DNA of 64,000 bases. Origin: an uncultured Pelagibacteraceae bacterium (GTDB taxonomy: Bacteria > Pseudomonadota > Alphaproteobacteria > Pelagibacterales > Pelagibacteraceae). Location: assembly GCA_902603625.1 (NCBI GenBank), contig CACKVM010000002.1, positions 1 through 64,000 on the forward strand, read 5' to 3'. Position 1 is the first letter of the stretch. Each line of letters starts with the position of its first letter. Shown one piece after another: positions 27,578 to 36,001 of the stretch. The position numbers were made by a program, and so were the translations under genes. The notes under the pieces were generated by a model. That model saw only the letters and a list, made by a program, of their open reading frames with translations. It was not told the DNA's origin and made no database searches.

Positions 27578-28720
27578 ATGAATATTTTAATTTGGGCTCC
27601 ATTTATCCAAAAAGTTGGCACAACCTCAAATGTTCAAAATTTGATTAGTTCTTTTATAAAATTTTCAAAAAAAGATAATTTTAAAATTGATCTAATTAAT
27701 GTTTTTGGTGAATGGGATAATTATGAATTTAGAGATATTAGAGTAAATAAAATTAAATTATTAAATTTTAAGTTTCTAAAAGAAAGTAAAAAAAATGGTT
27801 TTTTAAGAAGTCGAATTTATACGATATTAATTATAATTCTTTCAATATTTCCATTGATAAAGATATTAAATAAAAAAAAATATGATTTTTTATTTGCTCA
27901 CTTGATAACTTCCTTACCGATTTTTTTATTAAACTTTATTAATAAAGATATTAAATTAATACTTAATATTGCAGGGTTTCCTAAGTTAACTTTACTAAGA
28001 TCTTTCTTTTGGAAATTAAATCAAAAAAAAATTTATAATATAATTTGTCCTTCCCAAGAAACGAAAAATCTTTTGAAAGAAAAAAATATTTTTAATGAGA
28101 AAAAACTTTTTGTAATTAAAGACCCACATATTAGCGCAAGGGGTATTGTTAAAAAGAAAAACTATGTTGACGATGAAAAATATATTTCAAAAAATAAAAT
28201 AATTTCGATTGGTCGTTTAACTAAACAAAAAAATTATATTTTTTTATTAGAGGCATTTAAAAAAATTCTAGGTTTAAAAAAAGACCTTGAATTGATAATA
28301 ATTGGTGATGGAGAACAAAAAAAAATCATAGAAAAAAAAATACACGATTTAGGAATTTCAAGTCATGTTACATTAAAAGGTTATCAGAAAAATGTTTATA
28401 AGTATTTAAATAAATCACTTTGTTATTTTTCAACATCTCTTTGGGAAGGACCGGATTTAGCTATGCTTGATGCAGCATTTTTAAATGTTCCAATAATCTG
28501 TAGTGATTGTAAGAGTGGCAGAAAGGAATTTATAGAAAACAATAAAAGGGGTTACATATTTGAAACTAATAATATGAACTCATTAATAGATGCCTTTAAG
28601 AAATTTTTTGATGAAGATGAAGTAAAATTAAAAAGGATAATAATTGAGTCAAAAAAAGAAGTAAAAAATTTTACTCAATTTAGATTTTATCTAAATTTAA
28701 TGAAAATTCTTAAAAATTAA
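27578..28720 (+). CDS. glycosyltransferase, GT4 (GT1 superfamily) type
   Basis: 380 residues. The C-terminal half carries IISIGRLTKQKNYIFLLEAFKKI, LIIIGDGEQKKIIEKKI, HVTLKGYQKNVYKYL and SLWEGPDLAMLDAAFLNVPIICSDCKSGRKEFI, the GT-B donor site with the E(x7)E-like region. The N-terminal half has one strongly hydrophobic segment near residue 75-100. It likely transfers a sugar in envelope polysaccharide synthesis; donor and acceptor are unknown. It sits alone between EVE and tsaD and is very AT-rich. It overlaps tsaD tail to tail by 4 bases. Confidence 0.87.
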   Translation: MNILIWAPFIQKVGTTSNVQNLISSFIKFSKKDNFKIDLINVFGEWDNYEFRDIRVNKIKLLNFKFLKESKKNGFLRSRIYTILIIILSIFPLIKILNKKKYDFLFAHLITSLPIFLLNFINKDIKLILNIAGFPKLTLLRSFFWKLNQKKIYNIICPSQETKNLLKEKNIFNEKKLFVIKDPHISARGIVKKKNYVDDEKYISKNKIISIGRLTKQKNYIFLLEAFKKILGLKKDLELIIIGDGEQKKIIEKKIHDLGISSHVTLKGYQKNVYKYLNKSLCYFSTSLWEGPDLAMLDAAFLNVPIICSDCKSGRKEFIENNKRGYIFETNNMNSLIDAFKKFFDEDEVKLKRIIIESKKEVKNFTQFRFYLNLMKILKN

Positions 28721-29790
28721 AATTTTACACCTGCTCCTTTTAAATAAGAAGCATTTTCATCCAGCTGCCATCTTGGTTTTGCTGGATGATCAAAATTATT
28801 TAATTCTTTTAATTTATATTTTTCTAGACCAACCAATGCAATCATAGCAGCATTATCACCGCAAAATTCAATCGGAGGAAAAATACTTTTAAATTTTTTT
28901 TCATTACACAAATTTGTTAACATTGATCTTATATTTCTATTAGCAGCTACACCTCCAGCAACTACAAATATTTTTTTCTCTACTATATTTTCTTTTTCGA
29001 ATTTACTAAATGCAATTGTTGTTTTTTTATATAAAATTTCTTCTATAGTTTTTTGGAATGAGGCAGCGAGATCAAATTTATCTTGTTCCGTTTCAATTGA
29101 TTTTGAAATTTTTAAAATCGAAGTTTTAAGACCAGCAAAAGAAAGATTACACCCACCTTTGTTAAATATCGGTTTAGGCAAATTATACCGATTGGAATTA
29201 CCTTTTTTTGCAAGAATTTCTATTTGTGGACCACCTGGAAATTCTATTCCTAAAATTTTAGCCGTTTTGTCAAAAGCTTCTCCTAAAGCATCGTCAATAG
29301 TAGTACCTAACCTTTTGTATTTTCCTAGACCTAGAACACTCAAAAATTGTGAATGACCACCTGAAATTAACAAAAGTAAGTAAGGAAAATTTAAAGATGA
29401 ATTTAGTTTTGGACTTAACGCATGACCTTCAAGATGATTAACAGCTACAAAAGGAATATTTAATGTTGAGGCAAATGATTTAGCAAAACTTAATCCAACA
29501 GATAAACAAACTATTAATCCTGGACCAGCGGTAGATGCTACAGCATCAATTTCCTCAATTTTTTTTCCACTATCATCAATTGCCTTTTGAACAATCCAAT
29601 CAATTTTTTCAATATGCGATCTTGCTGCCAATTCTGGAACAACTCCTCCGAATTCTTTATGTACATTTTCTTGACTAGAAACTACGTTCGATAATACTAT
29701 TGGTATTCCTTGCTCATTTTCAGAGATAATTGATGCAGCTGTTTCATCACAGCTAGATTCAATCCCTAGAATTATAGGCTTTTTGGTCAT
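28717..29790 (-). CDS. tsaD: tRNA N6-threonylcarbamoyladenosine transferase TsaD
   Basis: 357 residues. ILGIESSCDETAASII, the iron-binding NHLEGHALSPKL, LLLISGGHSQFL, AFDKTAKILG and AGGVAANRNIRSML are all family hallmarks. It transfers threonylcarbamoyl to A37 of ANN-decoding tRNAs together with TsaB and TsaE, not seen here. It is divergent from hemC across 39 bases, a conserved alphaproteobacterial pairing. Confidence 0.97.
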   Translation of the reverse strand: MTKKPIILGIESSCDETAASIISENEQGIPIVLSNVVSSQENVHKEFGGVVPELAARSHIEKIDWIVQKAIDDSGKKIEEIDAVASTAGPGLIVCLSVGLSFAKSFASTLNIPFVAVNHLEGHALSPKLNSSLNFPYLLLLISGGHSQFLSVLGLGKYKRLGTTIDDALGEAFDKTAKILGIEFPGGPQIEILAKKGNSNRYNLPKPIFNKGGCNLSFAGLKTSILKISKSIETEQDKFDLAASFQKTIEEILYKKTTIAFSKFEKENIVEKKIFVVAGGVAANRNIRSMLTNLCNEKKFKSIFPPIEFCGDNAAMIALVGLEKYKLKELNNFDHPAKPRWQLDENASYLKGAGVKF

Positions 29791-29829
29791 ACAAATAGTT
29801 TTTATAAATAGTACTATCTGTTTACAAGT

Positions 29830-30750
29830 ATGAAAAAAAAGAAAATAGTTATAGGGTCAAGAGGAAGTAAATTAGCATTAATTTATGCTCAAAAAGTTAA
29901 AAATGAGATCACTAAAAACCCTAAATTTAAAAATATTCAAATACACATAAAGAAAATTGTTACAAAAGGTGATAAAATAAAGGATATTAGATTATCTGAT
30001 ATAGGTGGAAAAGGCCTTTTTTCAAAAAATATAGAGCACAATTTATTGAAAAACAAAATTGATATTGCCGTTCATGCATTAAAGGATATGCCAGCTATAG
30101 AAACAAAAGGACTTTCTACGTGTTCATTTCTTACCCGAAATGATCCAAGAGAAATTTTAATAAGCAATAATCAAAAAAAATTAAATGAGTTAAAAAAAAA
30201 TTCAATAATTGGAACATCTTCTTTTAGGAGAGAATTTCAGATTAAAAATATAAAAAAAGGATTGATTTGTAAAATTATCAGAGGAAATGTTGACACAAGA
30301 TTAGAAAAACTAAAAAAGGGTTTTTATGATGCTATTATTCTTTCATGTGCTGGTTTAAAATTGTTGAATTTAGAGGACAAAATTACTCAAACATTTTCTG
30401 TAAAAAAAATTATACCAAGTGCAGGTCAAGGGATAATAGCTATGCAATGCAGAGAAAATGACTTGGAGATTTTCAATTTATTAAAGACTATTAATGATAA
30501 AAAGACATATATTTGTGCAAAAGCCGAAAGAAACGTTTTAAAAATTTTAGAAGGAAGCTGTGAGACAGCTGTCGGTGTTCATGCTTCTTTAAAAAAAGAT
30601 AGAATTACGATTGAAGCAGAACTTTTTTCTCTGGATGGATCAAAAAGATACTATGAAAAGAGGACGAGAAATAAAAAAGACTTCTTTAAATTAAGTAAAG
30701 AAATTGGAAAAATTCTTAAAACAAAATCACAAGGACTTTATAGAAAATAA
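29830..30750 (+). CDS. hemC: hydroxymethylbilane synthase (porphobilinogen deaminase)
   Basis: 306 residues. IGSRGSKLALIYAQKV, IGGKGLFSKNIEHNLL, HALKDMPAI with the catalytic Asp, GTSSFRRE, IRGNVDTRLEKL, and the dipyrromethane-cofactor cysteine in LEGSCETAVGVHA are present. It polymerises four porphobilinogens to hydroxymethylbilane. Followed by hemD one base later, so haem steps 3 and 4 are co-expressed; hemE (step 5) is at the other end of the window. Confidence 0.97.
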   Translation: MKKKKIVIGSRGSKLALIYAQKVKNEITKNPKFKNIQIHIKKIVTKGDKIKDIRLSDIGGKGLFSKNIEHNLLKNKIDIAVHALKDMPAIETKGLSTCSFLTRNDPREILISNNQKKLNELKKNSIIGTSSFRREFQIKNIKKGLICKIIRGNVDTRLEKLKKGFYDAIILSCAGLKLLNLEDKITQTFSVKKIIPSAGQGIIAMQCRENDLEIFNLLKTINDKKTYICAKAERNVLKILEGSCETAVGVHASLKKDRITIEAELFSLDGSKRYYEKRTRNKKDFFKLSKEIGKILKTKSQGLYRK

Positions 30751-30751
30751 A

Positions 30752-31447
30752 ATGCATATATTATTAACAAGACCATTAGAGGACAGTATAGAATTGATAA
30801 CAAAATTTAAAAAACTTGGTCATACAGTTTCTCATTTACCTTTACTTGATATTGAAAAAGTCAATTATGATGAAAACCTTGGTAGTTTTAGTGGTATAAT
30901 TTTTACAAGTGCCAACGCTATAAGGTTTTTAAATTTAAAGCATATTGATAAAAATATAAAATGTTTTTGTGTTGGATTAGCAACTGAAAAAATGGCAAAA
31001 AGTGTCGGTTTTCAGGATATAATTTGTGCCGAAGGAAATGTAAGAAATTTAAAAGAATTAATTATTCAAAACTTTAATACTTCTGAAGGGAATTTAATTT
31101 ATGTTAGCGGGGAAATGGTCACTATTGATTTAGATCAACAACTTATTGAGGAGGGTTATTCTATAAAAAGGATAATTAATTATAAGACAAAACATAATGT
31201 TATTTTTGATACAAAATTTGTAGAAAAACTTAAACTCAATATTCCTGAAATTGTTTATGTTTATTCCCAAAATAGTGCTATGAGTTTCATAAATTTTATT
31301 AAAAATGAGAAAATTGAAAGCCTATGGATGGATACTAATTTAATGTGTTTAGGTGAGAAAACTTCATCAATATTGAATGAAATTAAATGGAAAAAAATCT
31401 TTCTTTTTAATCCTGGTGATGAAGAGTTTTTATTATATAAAATTTAA
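30752..31447 (+). CDS. hemD: uroporphyrinogen-III synthase
   Basis: The listed ORF starts inside hemC; I choose ATG 30752, one base after the hemC stop, giving 231 residues opening MHILLTRPLEDSIEL. LLTRP, LPLLDIEKV, IIFTSANAIRFL, CVGLATEKMAKSVGF, and VYSQNSAMSFINFI follow the loosely conserved HemD pattern. It closes hydroxymethylbilane with inversion of ring D. HemD is poorly conserved, so position after hemC is an important support. Confidence 0.88.
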   Translation: MHILLTRPLEDSIELITKFKKLGHTVSHLPLLDIEKVNYDENLGSFSGIIFTSANAIRFLNLKHIDKNIKCFCVGLATEKMAKSVGFQDIICAEGNVRNLKELIIQNFNTSEGNLIYVSGEMVTIDLDQQLIEEGYSIKRIINYKTKHNVIFDTKFVEKLKLNIPEIVYVYSQNSAMSFINFIKNEKIESLWMDTNLMCLGEKTSSILNEIKWKKIFLFNPGDEEFLLYKI

Positions 31448-31449
31448 TT

Positions 31450-32535
31450 ATGGATATAGTTGACAATTTTTCAGAAATATTTTTATCAGTTTGGAATAAA
31501 GGCATATTAGGTGTCGATATATTTCAAATATTAATTGGAATTTTAATCTTTTTAATTTTTCTAATTTTTAGAGGTATTATTAGCAAACTAATTATTAAAA
31601 AATTAGAAATAATTTCAAAAAAAACTACAAATAAATTAGATGATACATTTGTAAATTCACTCGTTGGGCCTGCAAGATTTTTTCCAATTGTTATTGGTTT
31701 TTTTATTGCAAGTTATTACATGACATTTTCCATAGAAGGTAGAGAAATAGTTGATACAATTAATAGAACATTAATTACAATTCTGATTTTTTGGATTATT
31801 CATCAAATTATTGAGCCGATCTCTTATATTTTAAGCGGCTTAGATAAATTATTAACAAGGGAATTAATTGGTTGGATAATAAAATCATTAAAAATTTTGA
31901 TTTTTATTTTAGGTTTGGCAGCTGTTCTTGAACTGTGGGGTATTAAAATTGGACCCATAATTGCTGGACTTGGATTATTTGGAGTTGCTGTTGCATTGGG
32001 GGCACAAGATTTGTTTAAGAATTTAATTTCTGGTATTTTGGTTTTAGTAGAAAAAAGATTCAAAATCGGAGATTGGATACTTGTTGATGGAATTATCGAG
32101 GGAATAGTTGAAAAAATTGGTTTTAGATCGACTACAATTAGAAAATTTGATAAATCCCTAGCAATCATTCCAAATTTTCAATTTGCTGAAAATGCTGTTG
32201 TAAATGTTAGTGAAACTTCAAACTGGTTAATTAGCTGGATTATTACTTTACAATATGACACTACAGTTGACCAATTGAAAACAATTAGAGATCAAATTGA
32301 GGATCATATTAAAAAAAGTGAGGATTTTAACACAAGCGTAGGTGTAGCGGTAAGGGTAGATAAATTTTCTGATAGTTCTATAGACATGTATGTTAGATGT
32401 TTTACAAAGTCAGATAGTTGGAATGAATGGCTTTCAGTAAAAGAAAATCTTGCTATAGCAATTAAAAAGATTGTAGAAAATAATAAAGCATCATTTGCAT
32501 TCCCAAGCCAATCTATTTATGTTGAAAAAAAATGA
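31450..32535 (+). CDS. MscS-type small-conductance mechanosensitive channel
   Basis: 361 residues. About five hydrophobic segments in the first 190 residues are followed by the MscS core: GPIIAGLGLFGVAVALGAQDLFKNLISGILVLVEKRFKIGDWI (pore helix and beta domain) and a C-terminal alpha/beta domain. It should release solutes on osmotic downshift. It starts 2 bases after hemD and its stop overlaps yggT, so it is probably transcribed with hemCD. Confidence 0.92.
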   Translation: MDIVDNFSEIFLSVWNKGILGVDIFQILIGILIFLIFLIFRGIISKLIIKKLEIISKKTTNKLDDTFVNSLVGPARFFPIVIGFFIASYYMTFSIEGREIVDTINRTLITILIFWIIHQIIEPISYILSGLDKLLTRELIGWIIKSLKILIFILGLAAVLELWGIKIGPIIAGLGLFGVAVALGAQDLFKNLISGILVLVEKRFKIGDWILVDGIIEGIVEKIGFRSTTIRKFDKSLAIIPNFQFAENAVVNVSETSNWLISWIITLQYDTTVDQLKTIRDQIEDHIKKSEDFNTSVGVAVRVDKFSDSSIDMYVRCFTKSDSWNEWLSVKENLAIAIKKIVENNKASFAFPSQSIYVEKK

Positions 32536-32822
32536 TAGCAATATTTTATTTAGCTCTCCAAATTTTAAAAATTTATTCTTATGTAGTTATAGCAAATGTT
32601 ATCATCAGTTGGTTAATTGCATTTAATGTTCTGAATACTCATAATAGATTTGTTTACTCAATTTTAGAACTTACATATAGACTTACAGATCCTATTTTAA
32701 ATAAAATTAGAAAATTTTTACCCAATTTAGGATCTTTGGATATTTCACCAATAATACTTCTTTTATTGATTTGGTTTATAGAAATGTGTATGAAACTGTA
32801 CATTGCGCCAATGATTTTTTAA
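32532..32822 (+). CDS. YggT family membrane protein
   Basis: 96 residues with two hydrophobic helices. ILKIYSYVVIANVIISWLIAFNV and LTYRLTDPILNKIRKFLPNLGSLDISPIILLLLIWF match the YggT repeat (xSWxxxFN, TDPxLxPIRxxxPxxGxxDxSP). YggT proteins are linked to osmotic tolerance and envelope organisation. It overlaps mscS by 4 bases, a suggestive pairing. Confidence 0.9.
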   Translation: MIAIFYLALQILKIYSYVVIANVIISWLIAFNVLNTHNRFVYSILELTYRLTDPILNKIRKFLPNLGSLDISPIILLLLIWFIEMCMKLYIAPMIF

Positions 32823-32828
32823 AATATT

Positions 32829-33674
32829 ATGATTTTAATTGATGGAAAAAAAGCTGCCGCTGAATTGAGAGAAGAGTTAAAGAAGGAGGTCTCTCAATTA
32901 AAAATAAAATATAACAAAGTACCAGGATTAACTGTTATTCTTATTGGGGATCTTACTCCAAGTCAAATATATGTAAAAAATAAAGAAAAATCAGCTATAG
33001 AAGTGGGATTAAAATCTGATGTAATCAGATATTCAGACACTGTAGAGGAAAAAACAGTATTAGAAAAAATTAATGAACTCAATAAAGATGAGAGTGTTTC
33101 AGGTATTTTAGTCCAACTTCCTTTACCAAAACATATAGACAAACAAAAAGTTATAGAGGCAATAAATCCTTTAAAGGACGTAGATGGGTTCCATCCTATG
33201 AATGTTGGAAATCTCTCCTCTGGATATAAAAGCTCGATTCCATGCACACCTTTAGGGTGTTATCTTTTGATTAAAAAAATTGAACCAAATTTGAGTGGAA
33301 AGAAAGCTGTTGTTGTTGGTAGATCAAATTTAAATGGAAAACCGATGACACAACTTCTTTTGAAAGAAAACTGCACTGTAACGATTACTCATTCAAAAAC
33401 TAAAGATTTAAAAGCTGAATGTCTTGAAGCTGATATAATTGTTGCAGCAGTTGGTATACCAGAGTTGGTAAGAGGAGATTGGGTTAAAAACGATGCAATA
33501 GTAATAGATGTAGGAATTAATAAAACAGACAAAGGAATAGTGGGTGATGTAAATTTCGATGAAGTTTCAAAAAATGCAAAAGCTCTTACACCAGTTCCGG
33601 GTGGTGTAGGACCAATGACAATCGCTTGTTTATTAAAAAATACTATAGAGTGTTTCAAAAGATCGCAAGTTTAA
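32829..33674 (+). CDS. folD: bifunctional methylenetetrahydrofolate dehydrogenase / cyclohydrolase
   Basis: 281 residues. SQIYVKNKEKSAIEVGL with the catalytic lysine, ILVQLPLPKHID, DVDGFHPMNVG, the nucleotide-binding VVGRSNLNGKPMTQLL and the C-terminal LTPVPGGVGPMTIACLL are diagnostic. FolD interconverts methylene-, methenyl- and 10-formyl-tetrahydrofolate, the last being the PurH substrate. It starts 6 bases after yggT. Confidence 0.97.
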   Translation: MILIDGKKAAAELREELKKEVSQLKIKYNKVPGLTVILIGDLTPSQIYVKNKEKSAIEVGLKSDVIRYSDTVEEKTVLEKINELNKDESVSGILVQLPLPKHIDKQKVIEAINPLKDVDGFHPMNVGNLSSGYKSSIPCTPLGCYLLIKKIEPNLSGKKAVVVGRSNLNGKPMTQLLLKENCTVTITHSKTKDLKAECLEADIIVAAVGIPELVRGDWVKNDAIVIDVGINKTDKGIVGDVNFDEVSKNAKALTPVPGGVGPMTIACLLKNTIECFKRSQV

Positions 33675-33712
33675 TATTTAAATCTTTTAATTTAATCTGT
33701 TAACTTATTGAT

Positions 33713-33916
33713 ATGAAAAAACCTAAGTATCCTTATAGAATTGGTATAATATTTTTATTACTTACTTTTCCTACAATAGGTGCAACGCAGTTAGGTTGGT
33801 ATTTACATGATATGCAAACGGGATTTGATTATGGTATGATAGTAGGGACGATATCTGTGGTATATGCCGCATATCTTTTATATGAAAAAAAATGGAGAGA
33901 AGAAGACGAAGATTAA
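33713..33916 (+). CDS. small two-helix membrane protein
   Basis: 67 residues with hydrophobic segments at about residues 9-28 and 40-58 and an acidic tail KKWREEDED. I recognise no family. It is 38 bases after folD and 3 bases before the SHOCT gene, so probably cotranscribed with the latter. Confidence 0.7.
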   Translation: MKKPKYPYRIGIIFLLLTFPTIGATQLGWYLHDMQTGFDYGMIVGTISVVYAAYLLYEKKWREEDED

Positions 33917-33919
33917 TCT

Positions 33920-34189
33920 ATGGAAAAAATAATTTTTTTTAGTTTAGTAATTCCAATTTTTGCTTTTGTTTTATATCTGGGCGGCAGGGCAATTATGAGT
34001 GGTTTCAGTGCTAAAGAGGCAAATAAATCTCATAAAGATCAGTTAGATAAAGATGATTATGATGCAACCACTATTAACGACAACAACAATTTAAGCGATG
34101 AACTTGCAAAATTAAATGATTTACGTGAGAAAGGAATTTTAACACAAGAAGAATTTGATAAAGCAAAAAATAAATTACTAAATCAATAA
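33920..34189 (+). CDS. SHOCT-domain small membrane protein
   Basis: 89 residues: an N-terminal membrane helix (FFSLVIPIFAFVLYLGGRAIM), an acidic linker, then a C-terminal SHOCT motif, LAKLNDLREKGILTQEEFDKAKNKLL. SHOCT is a short oligomerisation or membrane-associated module. The partner is unknown; the preceding 67-residue membrane protein is the obvious candidate. It converges on the sugar dehydrogenase gene. Confidence 0.8.
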   Translation: MEKIIFFSLVIPIFAFVLYLGGRAIMSGFSAKEANKSHKDQLDKDDYDATTINDNNNLSDELAKLNDLREKGILTQEEFDKAKNKLLNQ

Positions 34190-34191
34190 AA

Positions 34192-35262
34192 TTATTTTTT
34201 CATTTTCTCCATTATCCATAAGCTATCCCCTCCTAAAAAAAAAATTTTACCATTATCTGGATGGACTTGAATATCTCTTATTCTTCCAATTTTACCTTTA
34301 AAAATTATATCCTCTTTTATATTGGACAAGTCGTCAAAAATTAATTTTCTTAAAGATTGATCTTTCAGAGATGTTACAAGAGCATGCCCATTCCATTCAC
34401 TAAACTCTTTACCTTTATAAATTGTTATGGCACTCGTTGCTATAGATGGGACCCAATATTGTATCGCCTTTGTGAAGCCCGGCTTCCACTTAGGACCGAT
34501 AGGAATACCTGAATAGTTTGTGCCTCCCCAACCTAAAATTTTCCATCCGTAATTTTCACCCTTTTTTACCTCACCAAACCAATCTCCACCCCTTGCTCCA
34601 TGGTTACTTATGTAAATTTTTTTATCGAATGGAGATAAAGTTAAACCTTGAGGATTTCTGATACCTATTTGATAAATTTCAGGTAACCAATCTGATTTAC
34701 CCTGAAATTTTGGATTATCTTTTGGAATACTTCCATCAATATTTATTCTAATAATACTGCCTGGATGCTTTGTAGGATCTTGTGCAATCATACCTTGACC
34801 TCGCTCACCAGCAGACGCAAATAGATAATTACCTTTAATTGCTAACCTTGATCCAAAATGATAACCAGAATCAATTGGTGGGTTAGCCTGAAAAATATTT
34901 TTAAATATTAAATTTTTTTTATCAAATTTTGATTTTGCTATTGAAGTACTTGTTTTCCAATCCCCTCTATTTTCGGTATAAGAAACATAGACAAAATTAT
35001 CTTTAAAAAGAATATCTAATAAACCACCCTGCCCGTGCTCTAAAAAGTTAAGATTGTGATTTACCGAAGAAATTTTATTAGTACTCAGATCTATTAATTT
35101 AATTTTTCCGCTTTTTTCAGTAATTAATAATTCTGTATTACTAATAAAAGTAGATCCCCATGGACCCTTTAAATTTACAATCTTTTTAAAAGTTAAATTT
35201 CCTGCAAATGAATAATTTATGCAAAGTATAAACAAAAATAATGTAACAAATGTTCTTTTCAC
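34192..35262 (-). CDS. PQQ-dependent sugar dehydrogenase-like periplasmic protein (GSDH/YliI family)
   Basis: The listed ORF begins inside the SDR gene. The GTG at 35262, two bases beyond the SDR stop, gives 356 residues with a good signal peptide (VKRTFVTLFLFILCINYSFA, cleaved before GN). The beta-propeller shows LKGPWGSTFISNTELLITEKSGKI, HGQGGLLDILF, GSRLAIKGNYLFASAGERG, YQIGIRNPQGLTLSP and GENYGWKILGWGG, as in soluble aldose dehydrogenases that use PQQ. Substrate unknown. It is transcribed with the upstream SDR. Confidence 0.88.
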   Translation of the reverse strand: MKRTFVTLFLFILCINYSFAGNLTFKKIVNLKGPWGSTFISNTELLITEKSGKIKLIDLSTNKISSVNHNLNFLEHGQGGLLDILFKDNFVYVSYTENRGDWKTSTSIAKSKFDKKNLIFKNIFQANPPIDSGYHFGSRLAIKGNYLFASAGERGQGMIAQDPTKHPGSIIRINIDGSIPKDNPKFQGKSDWLPEIYQIGIRNPQGLTLSPFDKKIYISNHGARGGDWFGEVKKGENYGWKILGWGGTNYSGIPIGPKWKPGFTKAIQYWVPSIATSAITIYKGKEFSEWNGHALVTSLKDQSLRKLIFDDLSNIKEDIIFKGKIGRIRDIQVHPDNGKIFFLGGDSLWIMEKMKK

Positions 35263-35263
35263 C

Positions 35264-35974
35264 TTAAGAAAGTTTTGATCTACCACCATCAACAGCTATG
35301 ACTTGACCTGTTACCCAAGAACTATCATCAGTAATAAGAAATTTAGCAAGAGCGGCAGAATCTTTACCTTGACCTAATCTTTTTAATGGATGAGCTTTAG
35401 CTATTCCATCTGCTAATGCTTTATTTTTTAGCATTGGCTCAGCGATTTTTGAATTAGTCAAACTAGGTGCAATACAGTTTACTCTAATATTAGGAGCGAA
35501 TTCTGCAGCCAAAGAAACTGTCAAACCTTCCACCGCAGCTTTTGTTGATGCAATTATAGCATGGTTTGTAAAACCTCTTTGAGCAGCAACTGTAGAAAAT
35601 AGAACTACTGAACCTTTATTTTTTTTTAAACTATCCTGATAGTTCTTAATAACTTCGACTGCTGAATATAGATTTAATTTCATACATTTGTTAAAATCTT
35701 GCTCATTAACCATTCTTAAAGGCTTTAAATCTATTGAACCTACACAATATGCAATACCTTTTATATCTGAAATATCATTTTTGACCTTTTCTACAAATCC
35801 ATCTTGTAAAACATCAACTATAGTAAATGCACAACCTAATTTTTCAGAAATAATTTTGGTTTCATTTTCACTTCTACCGACTAAATGAACTGAATTTCCT
35901 GAATTTACTAATTGTTCGGCTAAACTAGATCCGATTGATCCTGTCGCACCAAAAATAAGATATTTTTCTGACAT
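35264..35974 (-). CDS. short-chain dehydrogenase/reductase
   Basis: 236 residues. The opening YLIFGATGSIGSSLAEQLV is the cofactor glycine motif, YCVGSIDLKPL takes the NNAG position, and the SxxxYxxxK site appears as STVAAQRGFTNHAIIASTKAAVEGL, where the usual tyrosine is replaced by His or Ile in HAIIASTKAA. VNCIAPSL and VTGQVIAVDGGRS are typical. The tyrosine loss makes catalysis uncertain. SDRs of this kind are often encoded beside FeS-BCP photolyases, as here. Confidence 0.88.
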   Translation of the reverse strand: MSEKYLIFGATGSIGSSLAEQLVNSGNSVHLVGRSENETKIISEKLGCAFTIVDVLQDGFVEKVKNDISDIKGIAYCVGSIDLKPLRMVNEQDFNKCMKLNLYSAVEVIKNYQDSLKKNKGSVVLFSTVAAQRGFTNHAIIASTKAAVEGLTVSLAAEFAPNIRVNCIAPSLTNSKIAEPMLKNKALADGIAKAHPLKRLGQGKDSAALAKFLITDDSSWVTGQVIAVDGGRSKLS

Positions 35975-36001
35975 AAAAAATTTTATTAGTTATATTTAAC
36001 T

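Noticed and set aside
30704-30751. hemD start inside hemC
   Set aside because: ATG 30752 directly after the hemC stop gives the standard LLTRP opening; the upstream extension is hemC read in another frame.
34192-35292. Longer start (MMVVDQNF) of the sugar dehydrogenase
   Set aside because: It would put residues before the signal peptide and overlap the SDR; GTG 35262 gives a proper signal peptide.
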